From the NCBI GenBank assembly GCA_036501535.1, contig DASYAE010000214.1:1-10940 (forward strand): a stretch of DNA of 10,940 bases, written 5' to 3'. Positions within the stretch are counted from its first letter, which is position 1; every line of letters begins with the position of its first letter. This stretch comes from DASYAE01 sp036501535 (GTDB lineage: Bacteria > Actinomycetota > Actinomycetes > Streptomycetales > Catenulisporaceae). Of the stretch, positions 5,261 through 10,940 are shown one piece after another. The position numbers were made by a program, and so were the translations under genes. The notes below the pieces were generated by a model that worked only from the letters and a program-made list of their open reading frames with translations, ran no database searches and was not told the DNA's origin.

Positions 5261-6985
5261 ATGACGACGAATCAGAACCCCGCGAGCCCGACGCCGCGCC
5301 AGGGTCAGGACCCGGATCCGTCCCCGACCGCCGCGCATCCGGACCGTGATACGTCCCCGGCGCAGCCGCCCGCCGCCCGGGCCGGCCGCCGGGAGTGGAC
5401 CGGACTCGCCGTCCTGCTGCTGGCGCTGCTGATCGCCAGCATGGACGTGTCCGTGCTCTACTTCGCGGTCCCGTTCATCGGCCGCGAGCTGCGGCCCAGC
5501 GCCACCCAGCAGCTGTGGATCTACGACATGTACGGCTTCGTGCTGGCCGGCCTGCTGATCACGATGGGCTCGATCGGCGACCGGATCGGCCGGCGCCGGC
5601 TGCTGCTGGCCGGCGCGGTGGCCTTCAGCCTCGCCTCGCTGGCCGCGGCCTACTCGCACTCGGCCGGGGAGCTCATCGCCGCCCGCGCGGTGCTGGGCAT
5701 TGGCGGGGCGACCCTGATGCCCTCCTCGCTGGCCCTGATCCGCAACATGTTCCACGACGAGAAGCAGCGCCGCACCGCCATCGGGATCTGGACCGCCGGC
5801 ACCACCTCGGGCGTCGCGCTCGGCCCGGTGATCAGCGGGGTGCTGCTGGAGCACTTCTGGTGGGGCTCGGTCTTCCTGATCAACATCCCGATCATGGCGC
5901 TGCTGCTGTGCTCGGCGCCGTTCCTGCTGCCGGAGTACAAGCCGGCCTCGCCCGGCCGGTTCGACCTGCTCGGCGCGCTGCTCTCGCTCGGCGCGGTGCT
6001 GCCCGCGGTCTACGGGATGAACGAGATCGCCGAGAACGGCGCGAGCGGCGAGCGCTTCGGCTGCGTCGGCTTCGGCGTGGCGATGGGCGTGCTGTTCGTG
6101 CTCCGGCAGCGGCGCGCCGCGGCGCCGATGATCGACCTGAAGCTGTTCCGCAGCCGCGGGTTCAGCGGCTCCATCGTGCTCAACATGTTCGCCATGTTCG
6201 CCCTGGTCGGCTTCGCGATCTTCGTGACCCAGTACCTCCAGTCGGCGCTCGGCATGAGCCCGTTGCGTGCCGCCATCTGGTCGATCCTGCCGGCGGCCGG
6301 CGCCGGCGGTGTGGCCCCGCTGACCACAGTGCTGATGGCGAAGCTTGACCGGGCGTACGTGGCCGGCGGCGGGTTCCTGCTGGCCGCGGGCGGATATCTG
6401 GTGCTCAGTCGGATCGACCCGCACACGCATCTGTGGCTGGTGCTGGTCGGCGCGCTGATGTACGCCGCGGGCCTGGTCTCGGCGATCACTGTGGCCAGTG
6501 TGCTGATGCTCGGCGACGTGCCGCCGGAGCGCGCCGGGTCGGTATCGGCGGTCATCGAGACGGTCACGGAGCTCGGCGGCGCGCTCGGCATGGCGGTCCT
6601 CGGCAGCATCGGGGCGGCGCTCTACCGGCACGAGCTGAGCGCCACGCTGCCCGCCGGGCTTCCCCGGGCGTTGCAGTCCGAGGCCACCAGCACGCTCGGC
6701 GGCGCGCTGGTGGCGGCCAAGGACCTGCCGGGGCAGGCCGGCGCGCAGCTGGTGTCCGCGGCCCGCGCGGCTTTCGACCAGAGCCTCGACCGCGCGGCGC
6801 TGTTCGCGGCCGCGGCGCTCGTGATCGCCGCATTCATCAGCTTCCTGAGCTTCCGGGGCGTGCCGGTCGAGGAGCCGGAGCGGCCCGCCAAGGGCGGTCG
6901 CGCCGCAGGCCCGGACCCGTCGGACCGGTCCGCCGGCGAGCCGGAGGCCCGCGTCCCGGTGCAGGCCGGCTCGGCCGAGGGATGA
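5261..6985 (+). CDS. MFS drug efflux transporter, DHA2 family (QacA/SmvA-like)
   Basis: This 574-residue membrane protein is a proton-driven exporter of the 14-TM DHA2 family. After a Pro/Asp-rich cytoplasmic head (1-46), TM1 carries the D1 motif MDVSVLYFAVPFI (61-73). QQLWIYDMYGFVLAG (83-97) leads to the loop 2-3 motif A, GSIGDRIGRRRLLL (103-116). Motif C lies in SGVALGPVISG (183-193), followed by FWWGSVFLINIP (199-210). These blocks are those of the QacA/SmvA antiseptic-resistance branch, which exports quaternary ammonium compounds and cationic dyes. The acidic residue in TM1 (D62) is present; the substrate range here is inferred only. A Pro/Gly-rich tail of about 45 residues follows the last helix. 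The start is fixed by the leaderless promoter. The divergent TetR gene and the operators point to drug-induced expression, and an intrinsic terminator closes the unit. Confidence 0.92.
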   Translation: MTTNQNPASPTPRQGQDPDPSPTAAHPDRDTSPAQPPAARAGRREWTGLAVLLLALLIASMDVSVLYFAVPFIGRELRPSATQQLWIYDMYGFVLAGLLITMGSIGDRIGRRRLLLAGAVAFSLASLAAAYSHSAGELIAARAVLGIGGATLMPSSLALIRNMFHDEKQRRTAIGIWTAGTTSGVALGPVISGVLLEHFWWGSVFLINIPIMALLLCSAPFLLPEYKPASPGRFDLLGALLSLGAVLPAVYGMNEIAENGASGERFGCVGFGVAMGVLFVLRQRRAAAPMIDLKLFRSRGFSGSIVLNMFAMFALVGFAIFVTQYLQSALGMSPLRAAIWSILPAAGAGGVAPLTTVLMAKLDRAYVAGGGFLLAAGGYLVLSRIDPHTHLWLVLVGALMYAAGLVSAITVASVLMLGDVPPERAGSVSAVIETVTELGGALGMAVLGSIGAALYRHELSATLPAGLPRALQSEATSTLGGALVAAKDLPGQAGAQLVSAARAAFDQSLDRAALFAAAALVIAAFISFLSFRGVPVEEPERPAKGGRAAGPDPSDRSAGEPEARVPVQAGSAEG

Positions 6986-6996
6986 CAACCGGGCAC

Positions 6997-7026
6997 CATA
7001 TCAGGCAGTGTACATATCAAGCAGTG
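6997..7026. repeat. 14-bp tandem direct repeat after the efflux gene
   Basis: CATATCAGGCAGTG (6997-7010) recurs as CATATCAAGCAGTG (7013-7026), 13 of 14 identical, with a 16-base period. It fills most of the space between the MFS stop codon and the terminator hairpin. It is noticeably richer in A/T than its surroundings. The function is unknown. Confidence 0.7.
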
Positions 7027-7060
7027 AACGGCCGCGACGGAAGTCCGTCGCGGCCGTTTT
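7027..7060 (+). terminator. Intrinsic terminator of the efflux gene
   Basis: A GC-rich stem pairs AACGGCCGCGACGG (7027-7040) with CCGTCGCGGCCGTT (7045-7058) around the tetraloop AAGT, and a run of four T (7057-7060) follows. This is a classical Rho-independent terminator, 41 bases after the MFS stop codon. Confidence 0.88.
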
Positions 7061-7128
7061 GCCCGGTCAGCGGGCGTGGACCAAGATATTCGTTATTCAT
7101 CGGTGACCATGGGGGTCATTCACCCGGG

Positions 7129-7134
7129 TACGGT
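7129..7134 (+). promoter_or_regulatory. Probable -10 box of a leaderless promoter
   Basis: TACGGT is identical to the -10 box of the efflux gene and is likewise followed by 7 bases and then the start codon (GTG 7142). A dyad, TGACC (7104-7108) and GGTCA (7114-7118), lies where the -35 region would be. It could be an operator or could mask a poor -35 box. Confidence 0.5.
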
Positions 7135-7141
7135 CGGCTCT

Positions 7142-8035
7142 GTGTACGAAACGTCAGAGCAGATGGCCGGACCGATCGCCCGGGCGGCACAGTTCATCCG
7201 GGGCGGCGCGGACCGGTTCGCCGAGGCGCGGCTGACCTCGTTGATCAGTGTCGCGGGCCGGGCGGCCGCAGGGCTTTCCGGCCTCCAGGCGGTACTCGGC
7301 GGCGGAGCCGCGGGGGCGGGGGAGCGGCCGGCGCCGCCCGAGCCGCAGAACCCGGACGGAGGCTGGGCGGCCCCCTGGTCGGCCGGCGCGTCCAGCCTCG
7401 ACGCCACCTGCTTCCTGCTCGACCAGCTCTCCGACTTCGGCGTGCCGGGGGTGGGCCCGATCCTCGGCGCCGCCGCCGCCGACCCGGTGGCGGACGCGGG
7501 CGCGGTGCCCGGCGTCGACTTCACCGCCGCCCTCGGTTTCCTGACCGCGGCCCAGCTGCCGGACGGCTCGTGGAGCGAGGGGCTCAGCGACCTGACGCCG
7601 CGCTGGATGATGCCGGGCTCCCCTGAGGCCAAGGTGTACCTGACCGCCAGCTGTGCCCGCACGCTGCTCGTCTACGGCGTGGGCAAGGACGCGGTCGAGC
7701 AGGCGGCGCAGCTGCTGGAGTACTCGCTCAACCCGCACGGCCGGCTGCCCGGCCCGGCCGCCGCGCAGTGGATGACCGCCCGGGTCTTCCGGGCCACCGG
7801 CCGCGACCTCGCCGCGCGCCGCATCCTCGACGTCGTCGGGCACTTCTACGAGGGCTACGACGCGGTGGACCTGGCCTGGTTCGGCTCGGACACCCCGCCG
7901 GGCGACCGCTGGACCCAGCGCGTCGCCGCGCAGCTCGTGGCGATCCAGGAGCCGGACGGCTCCTGGATCGGCGAGGACGGTGCGCCCTCGCCGGCGCTGA
8001 CAGCGACCATCGTGCGTGTGCTGCTGCGCGCCTGA
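7142..8035 (+). CDS. Prenyltransferase/squalene-cyclase-type repeat protein
   Basis: This 297-residue, mostly helical protein has three Q-x-P-D-G-x-W motifs: QNPDGGW (69-75), QLPDGSW (138-144) and QEPDGSW (269-275). They mark the repeats of the alpha-alpha barrel shared by protein prenyltransferase beta subunits and terpene cyclases. SLDATCFLLDQL (85-96) is the helix that follows the first repeat. The DxDD motif of class II terpene cyclases is absent, and no complete Zn-binding Asp-Cys-His set can be assigned. At about 300 residues it makes a single small barrel or less, against about 600-700 residues for full cyclases. It may bind a lipid or isoprenoid, or have another role. Start: GTG 7142 fits a leaderless transcript; GTG 7076, ATG 7109 and ATG 7163 are in-frame alternatives. 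It is a single-gene unit that converges on the protease gene. Confidence 0.75.
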   Translation: MYETSEQMAGPIARAAQFIRGGADRFAEARLTSLISVAGRAAAGLSGLQAVLGGGAAGAGERPAPPEPQNPDGGWAAPWSAGASSLDATCFLLDQLSDFGVPGVGPILGAAAADPVADAGAVPGVDFTAALGFLTAAQLPDGSWSEGLSDLTPRWMMPGSPEAKVYLTASCARTLLVYGVGKDAVEQAAQLLEYSLNPHGRLPGPAAAQWMTARVFRATGRDLAARRILDVVGHFYEGYDAVDLAWFGSDTPPGDRWTQRVAAQLVAIQEPDGSWIGEDGAPSPALTATIVRVLLRA

Positions 8036-8078
8036 TCCGGCGCGTCGTCAGAACCGGCCGTCCGATTGGTTGGCGTGC

Positions 8079-9599
8079 CTAGCTGGATGCCGCCGAAAGA
8101 GTGACCTTCACCGTCTCGGTCTGCGTGCCGCGCTGGTAGGTGATCGAGACCTGCGTGCCCGGCTTGTACGCGCGGATCGCGGCTACCAGCGCGTCGGCGC
8201 CGTTGATCTGCTGGCCGTCCACCGCTGTGATCACGTCCCCGACCTTGAAGCCGGCGTGCGCCGCCGGGCTCTTCGCGGTCACCGACTGGACCACCGCGCC
8301 GCTCTGCGTGGCGTTGCTGGCCGGATCGGAGACGTTCAGCCCCAGCATCGAGTGCGTCGCGGCGCCGTTGGCGATCAGCTCCTGCATGATCCAGCTCGCC
8401 TGGTCGATCGGGATCGCGAAGCCGATGCCGATGTTGCCCGTGGCGGACGAGCCGCCGAGCCCGCCGGTGACCGGGGCGGTCGCGATCGCCGTGTTGATGC
8501 CGACCACCGCGCCGGACATGTCGACCAGCGGGCCGCCGGAGTTGCCCGGGTTGATCGCCGCGTCGGTCTGGATCGCGTCGAGCACGGTGGAGGCGGGCGT
8601 GCCGGTCGCGTCGGAGCCGCTCTGCGTGGTCACCGGCCGGTTCAGCGCCGAGACGATGCCGCTGGTGACCGTGTCGGACAGGCCCAGCGGGTTGCCGATG
8701 GCGACCACCTGCTGGCCGACCACCACGGACGAGGAGGTGCCCAGCTGCGCCGGCGTCAGCCCGCTGACCCCGGCCGCCTTGATCACGGCCAGGTCGCTGG
8801 TCGGGTCCCGGCCGACGACCGAGGCCGGGGCGATCCGGCCGGTGTCGAAGGTGACCGAGATCGGCGCGCCCGAGGTGGCCGCGTCCTGGATCACGTGGTT
8901 GTTGGTCAGGATCTCGCCGCCGGCCGAGACGACGATGCCGGTGCCCTGCTCCGCGGACCCGTCCGGGTTGGACACGACGATCAGCACGACGGAGGGCAGC
9001 ACCTTCGCCGCCACGCTGGTGACCGCGGTGGCGTTCGGCGACCCGGTGTTCAGGCCGCTGGAGCCGCCGGAGCCGCTGGTGCTGCTCGACGAGGCGGACG
9101 AGTCGTTGTCGGTCGCGACGTAGGTGATCCCGGCCCCGACGCCGCCGCCGACCAGCCCCGCGACGACCGCGGCGGCGAGGACGCCGCGGCGCAGGCCGCC
9201 GCGCTCGGTGCCGGAGCTGGAGCCGGTGCCGTGCGGCGGCTCGGCGCCGCTGCCGTTGCCCCGGCCGTTGAACGAGGGCAGGCCGGTCGGCGCGGGGGAC
9301 GTCCAGTTCGGCGTGCCCGCCTCGGCGCCGGAGCCGGCCCTGGGCCAGGCCAGGCCCTGCGAGGCTGCGGCCGCGGGGATCGAGGGGGCGGAGTTCCAGG
9401 CGGTCGCGCGGTAGGTCACCGGCCCGTTGGACGGCGACGCCGCGGAGGCCGGGGCCCGCTCACCGGCAGGCTCGGCGGAGCTGCCGGAGGTCCCGAAGGC
9501 GAGGGTGTTCTCGCCGCCTGACGGCTCGTCGGCGGATCGGTCCGGCCGCGTCTCCGGGCCGTGATCGCTCGCGTTGCGGTCGGCGGGGGTCTCGCTCAT
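8079..9599 (-). CDS. Membrane-anchored HtrA/PepD-like serine protease with PDZ domain
   Basis: This 506-residue protein has a long cytoplasmic Pro/Ser/Gly-rich head (1-136) and one transmembrane helix (about 139-161). A Ser/Gly linker leads to a trypsin-like domain (about 192-405) and a PDZ domain (about 415-503). The catalytic triad is complete: H235 in LTNNHV, D269 in TSDLAV and S354 in NPGNSGGPLVD. The anchor places the protease outside the membrane, where HtrA enzymes degrade or refold damaged envelope proteins. It follows a sensor kinase gene in the same orientation, 91 bases apart, as pepD follows mprB in mycobacteria, so envelope-stress control by that kinase is likely. The ATG at 9599 has a purine-rich GAAGAGAG site 8 bases upstream. 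Open frame continues upstream to about 10109 but overlaps the kinase gene in another frame and is not coding. Confidence 0.93.
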   Translation of the reverse strand: MSETPADRNASDHGPETRPDRSADEPSGGENTLAFGTSGSSAEPAGERAPASAASPSNGPVTYRATAWNSAPSIPAAAASQGLAWPRAGSGAEAGTPNWTSPAPTGLPSFNGRGNGSGAEPPHGTGSSSGTERGGLRRGVLAAAVVAGLVGGGVGAGITYVATDNDSSASSSSTSGSGGSSGLNTGSPNATAVTSVAAKVLPSVVLIVVSNPDGSAEQGTGIVVSAGGEILTNNHVIQDAATSGAPISVTFDTGRIAPASVVGRDPTSDLAVIKAAGVSGLTPAQLGTSSSVVVGQQVVAIGNPLGLSDTVTSGIVSALNRPVTTQSGSDATGTPASTVLDAIQTDAAINPGNSGGPLVDMSGAVVGINTAIATAPVTGGLGGSSATGNIGIGFAIPIDQASWIMQELIANGAATHSMLGLNVSDPASNATQSGAVVQSVTAKSPAAHAGFKVGDVITAVDGQQINGADALVAAIRAYKPGTQVSITYQRGTQTETVKVTLSAASS

Positions 9600-9690
9600 G
9601 CAAAGGACTCTCTTCGGACTGCCTGTGTGACGGCTGAGGCTGGCGTGCGCAGAACCTGGCGGCGCTGGGTCAGAGCTTCTCCGCTCGAGC

Positions 9691-10940
9691 TTATGGACCA
9701 GTCGAACCCGGCGCAGTACGGGTTGCTCCGGACGGTTCTCCGTTCGGCGGCGTCGGTCCGCCGGAGGAGGGTCCCTCGAATGGCGGTACGTGGGGATTCG
9801 CGGGCGGGTCCGGATCGCGCTCGAGCTCGTATTCGTCGTATTCATCGTGTTCGTCGAATTGGTCGTACTGGTCGCGCTGGTCGCGCTGGTCGTATTGGTC
9901 CGGCATCGTCGGGCCGTCGTCCGGCAGCGGTACCGTCGGCTCCGCGGCGGCGGCTGATCCCAGCGTCTCCTCCGGGCCGGTATGGGCGTGGCTGCTCTGC
10001 GCGAGAACGTGCTGATCGCCGTTCGAGGCCGGCGCCAGCACGGCCAGCGGCTCGATCTCGCCGGCCATCGAGCCCGGGTTCCCCGGCAGCCACACGCCGA
10101 GCAGCGCACCGCCGCCCTGCGCGCGCGCCGCGGCCACCCGGCCGCCGTGGTTCTCTGCCACCTGCCGCACGATGGCCAGGCCGAGGCCGGAGCCCGGCAT
10201 GGTGCGTGCCTCGGGGGACCGGAAGAACCGATCGAACACGTGCTTAAGGTCCTGCTCGGCGATACCCGGACCCTGGTCCGCGACGCGCAGCGCGCCTTCG
10301 CGCAGCCGCACGGTGACGGTCCCGCCGGGCGGCGACCACTTCGCCGCGTTGTCGAGCAGGTTGGTGACCATGCGCTCCAGCGCCGACGGCTCGCCGTCCA
10401 GGTACCACGACTCGAGTTCGACGTCGTAGACGAGCGACGGCTTCCGCCGCTGTACCCGCTGTACCGCCCGGTCGACCACGTCGGCGAAGTCGATCAGCTC
10501 GACCGCGTGGGTCGGCCGTTCGTCCCGGGACAGCTCGACCAGGTCGGCGATGAGTATGGACAGCTCCTCCATCTGGGCCCGCACGTCGCTCATCAGCTCG
10601 GCCCGGTCGTCCGCGGACAGCCGCGGGTTGTCCGGCTCGGCGGTCGCCTGCGCCAGCAGGTCCAGGTTGGTCCGGATGGAGGTCAGCGGGGTGCGCAGCT
10701 CGTGCCCGGCGTCGGCGACCAGCCGTTTCTGGTGCTCCCGGGACCGGGCCAGGGCGAGCAGCATCGTGTTGAAGCTCTCGGTCAGCCGGGCCAGCTCGTC
10801 GTCGCCGGTCACCTCGATCTGCTGCAGGTCACCTGTCCGGGCGATGTACTCGGTCGCCTCGGTCAGCCGCTCGACCGGCCGCAGCGCGGTGCGCCCGATC
10901 CACAGCCCGGCCAGGCCGGCGATGCCGATTCCGATCAGGC
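9691..10940 (-). CDS. Sensor histidine kinase, MprB-like (5' end beyond window)
   Basis: The visible 415 residues begin in a transmembrane helix (LIGIGIAGLAGLWIG) and continue into a HAMP linker (about 15-65). The HisKA domain has the phospho-acceptor His79 in ADAGHELRTPLTSIRTN. The HATPase domain has N-box MVTNLLDNAAKWSPPGG (N193, N197), G1 box VADQGPGI (D221), F box FDRFFRSP and G2 box GSGLGLAI. All catalytic motifs are intact. The protein senses a periplasmic or membrane signal and phosphorylates a response regulator, which should be encoded just upstream, outside the window. After the ATPase domain comes an unusual tail of about 130 residues, ending with eight Asp-rich tripeptides and a Pro/Gly-rich segment. 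With the HtrA-type gene downstream, this resembles mprB-pepD. GTG 10812 is an internal codon, not the start, because HAMP and membrane residues precede it. Confidence 0.93.
   Translation of the reverse strand, partial: LIGIGIAGLAGLWIGRTALRPVERLTEATEYIARTGDLQQIEVTGDDELARLTESFNTMLLALARSREHQKRLVADAGHELRTPLTSIRTNLDLLAQATAEPDNPRLSADDRAELMSDVRAQMEELSILIADLVELSRDERPTHAVELIDFADVVDRAVQRVQRRKPSLVYDVELESWYLDGEPSALERMVTNLLDNAAKWSPPGGTVTVRLREGALRVADQGPGIAEQDLKHVFDRFFRSPEARTMPGSGLGLAIVRQVAENHGGRVAAARAQGGGALLGVWLPGNPGSMAGEIEPLAVLAPASNGDQHVLAQSSHAHTGPEETLGSAAAAEPTVPLPDDGPTMPDQYDQRDQRDQYDQFDEHDEYDEYELERDPDPPANPHVPPFEGPSSGGPTPPNGEPSGATRTAPGSTGP
9829..9900 (-). repeat. Eight tandem 9-bp units encoding Asp-rich tripeptides
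   Basis: Read on the minus strand from 9900, the units encode DQY, DQR, DQR, DQY, DQF, DEH, DEY and DEY. The second codon shifts from Q to E along the array. The repeat lies in the kinase's C-terminal tail (fragment residues 347-370). The DNA units are similar but not identical, so this is an older coding minisatellite. Confidence 0.85.

Noticed and set aside
5210..6988. Open frame of about 590 codons antisense to the MFS gene
   Set aside because: Its product is a repetitive His/Arg/Gln/Ala mixture with no recognisable domain. It spans the promoter region and the whole pump gene, whose transporter motifs are clear.
8036..8078. Terminator between the prenyltransferase-like and protease genes
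   Set aside because: The 43-base convergent gap holds only scattered CCGG words and no stable inverted repeat that could be aligned by eye.
8016..9521. Plus-strand open frame antisense to the HtrA-like protease gene
   Set aside because: Its composition is typical of GC-rich shadow translation. The opposite strand encodes a complete catalytic triad and a PDZ domain.
9829..9900. Possible CRISPR-like or regulatory repeat array
   Set aside because: The 9-base period has no spacers and stays in frame within the kinase gene. It is a coding tripeptide repeat.
9600..10109. Upstream extension of the protease frame
   Set aside because: It overlaps the histidine kinase gene in another frame and encodes Arg/Thr/Ser-rich sequence without motifs. 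A purine-rich ribosome binding site supports the ATG at 9599.

Overview
The window is very GC-rich DNA with strong G/C bias at third codon positions. Gene families and promoter style point to a filamentous actinomycete; a Catenulispora- or Streptomyces-like genome is a reasonable guess, but the genus cannot be fixed from this sequence. No tRNA, rRNA, CRISPR array or phage module was seen. Genes are densely packed and no gene-free stretch exceeds 300 bases.

Left part (1-1288): the 3' end of an IS66-type insertion sequence abuts a phosphotransferase gene that has lost its N-terminal lobe, probably because the element landed in it. A small DUF488 (YeaO-like) gene follows, with a clear ribosome binding site. 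Middle-left (1289-2608): a divergent pair, a NADAR/YbiA-type ADP-ribose-related N-glycosidase on the minus strand and a RimJ/RimL-type GNAT acetyltransferase on the plus strand, share a 72-base promoter region.

Centre (2786-6985): an exported homologue of peptide-N-glycosidase A, aligning along its whole length with the plant enzyme family, converges on a TetR-family repressor gene. A perfect 15-bp inverted repeat there probably terminates both. The repressor is divergent from a QacA/SmvA-like 14-TM drug efflux pump. The 114-base region between them carries two palindromes. One fills the -35/-10 spacer of an apparently leaderless pump promoter; the other covers the -35 region of the repressor's own promoter. 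Together they read as a complete drug-sensing efflux switch. A strong intrinsic terminator follows the pump gene.

Right part (7142-10940): a prenyltransferase/squalene-cyclase-type repeat protein converges on a minus-strand pair, a sensor histidine kinase (5' end beyond the window) followed by a membrane-anchored HtrA/PepD serine protease with a PDZ domain. This is the order of the mycobacterial mprB-pepD envelope-stress locus. The kinase has an unusual C-terminal tail with eight tandem acidic tripeptides.

Four genes (GNAT, TetR, MFS, prenyltransferase-like) start 6-7 nt downstream of a TAGGCT or TACGGT -10 hexamer and lack a Shine-Dalgarno sequence. Leaderless expression therefore seems the local norm. 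The most interesting items are the bacterial PNGase A homologue, the TetR operator architecture, the kinase tail and the IS66-truncated kinase gene. No gene cluster here clearly amounts to an undescribed multi-gene system.
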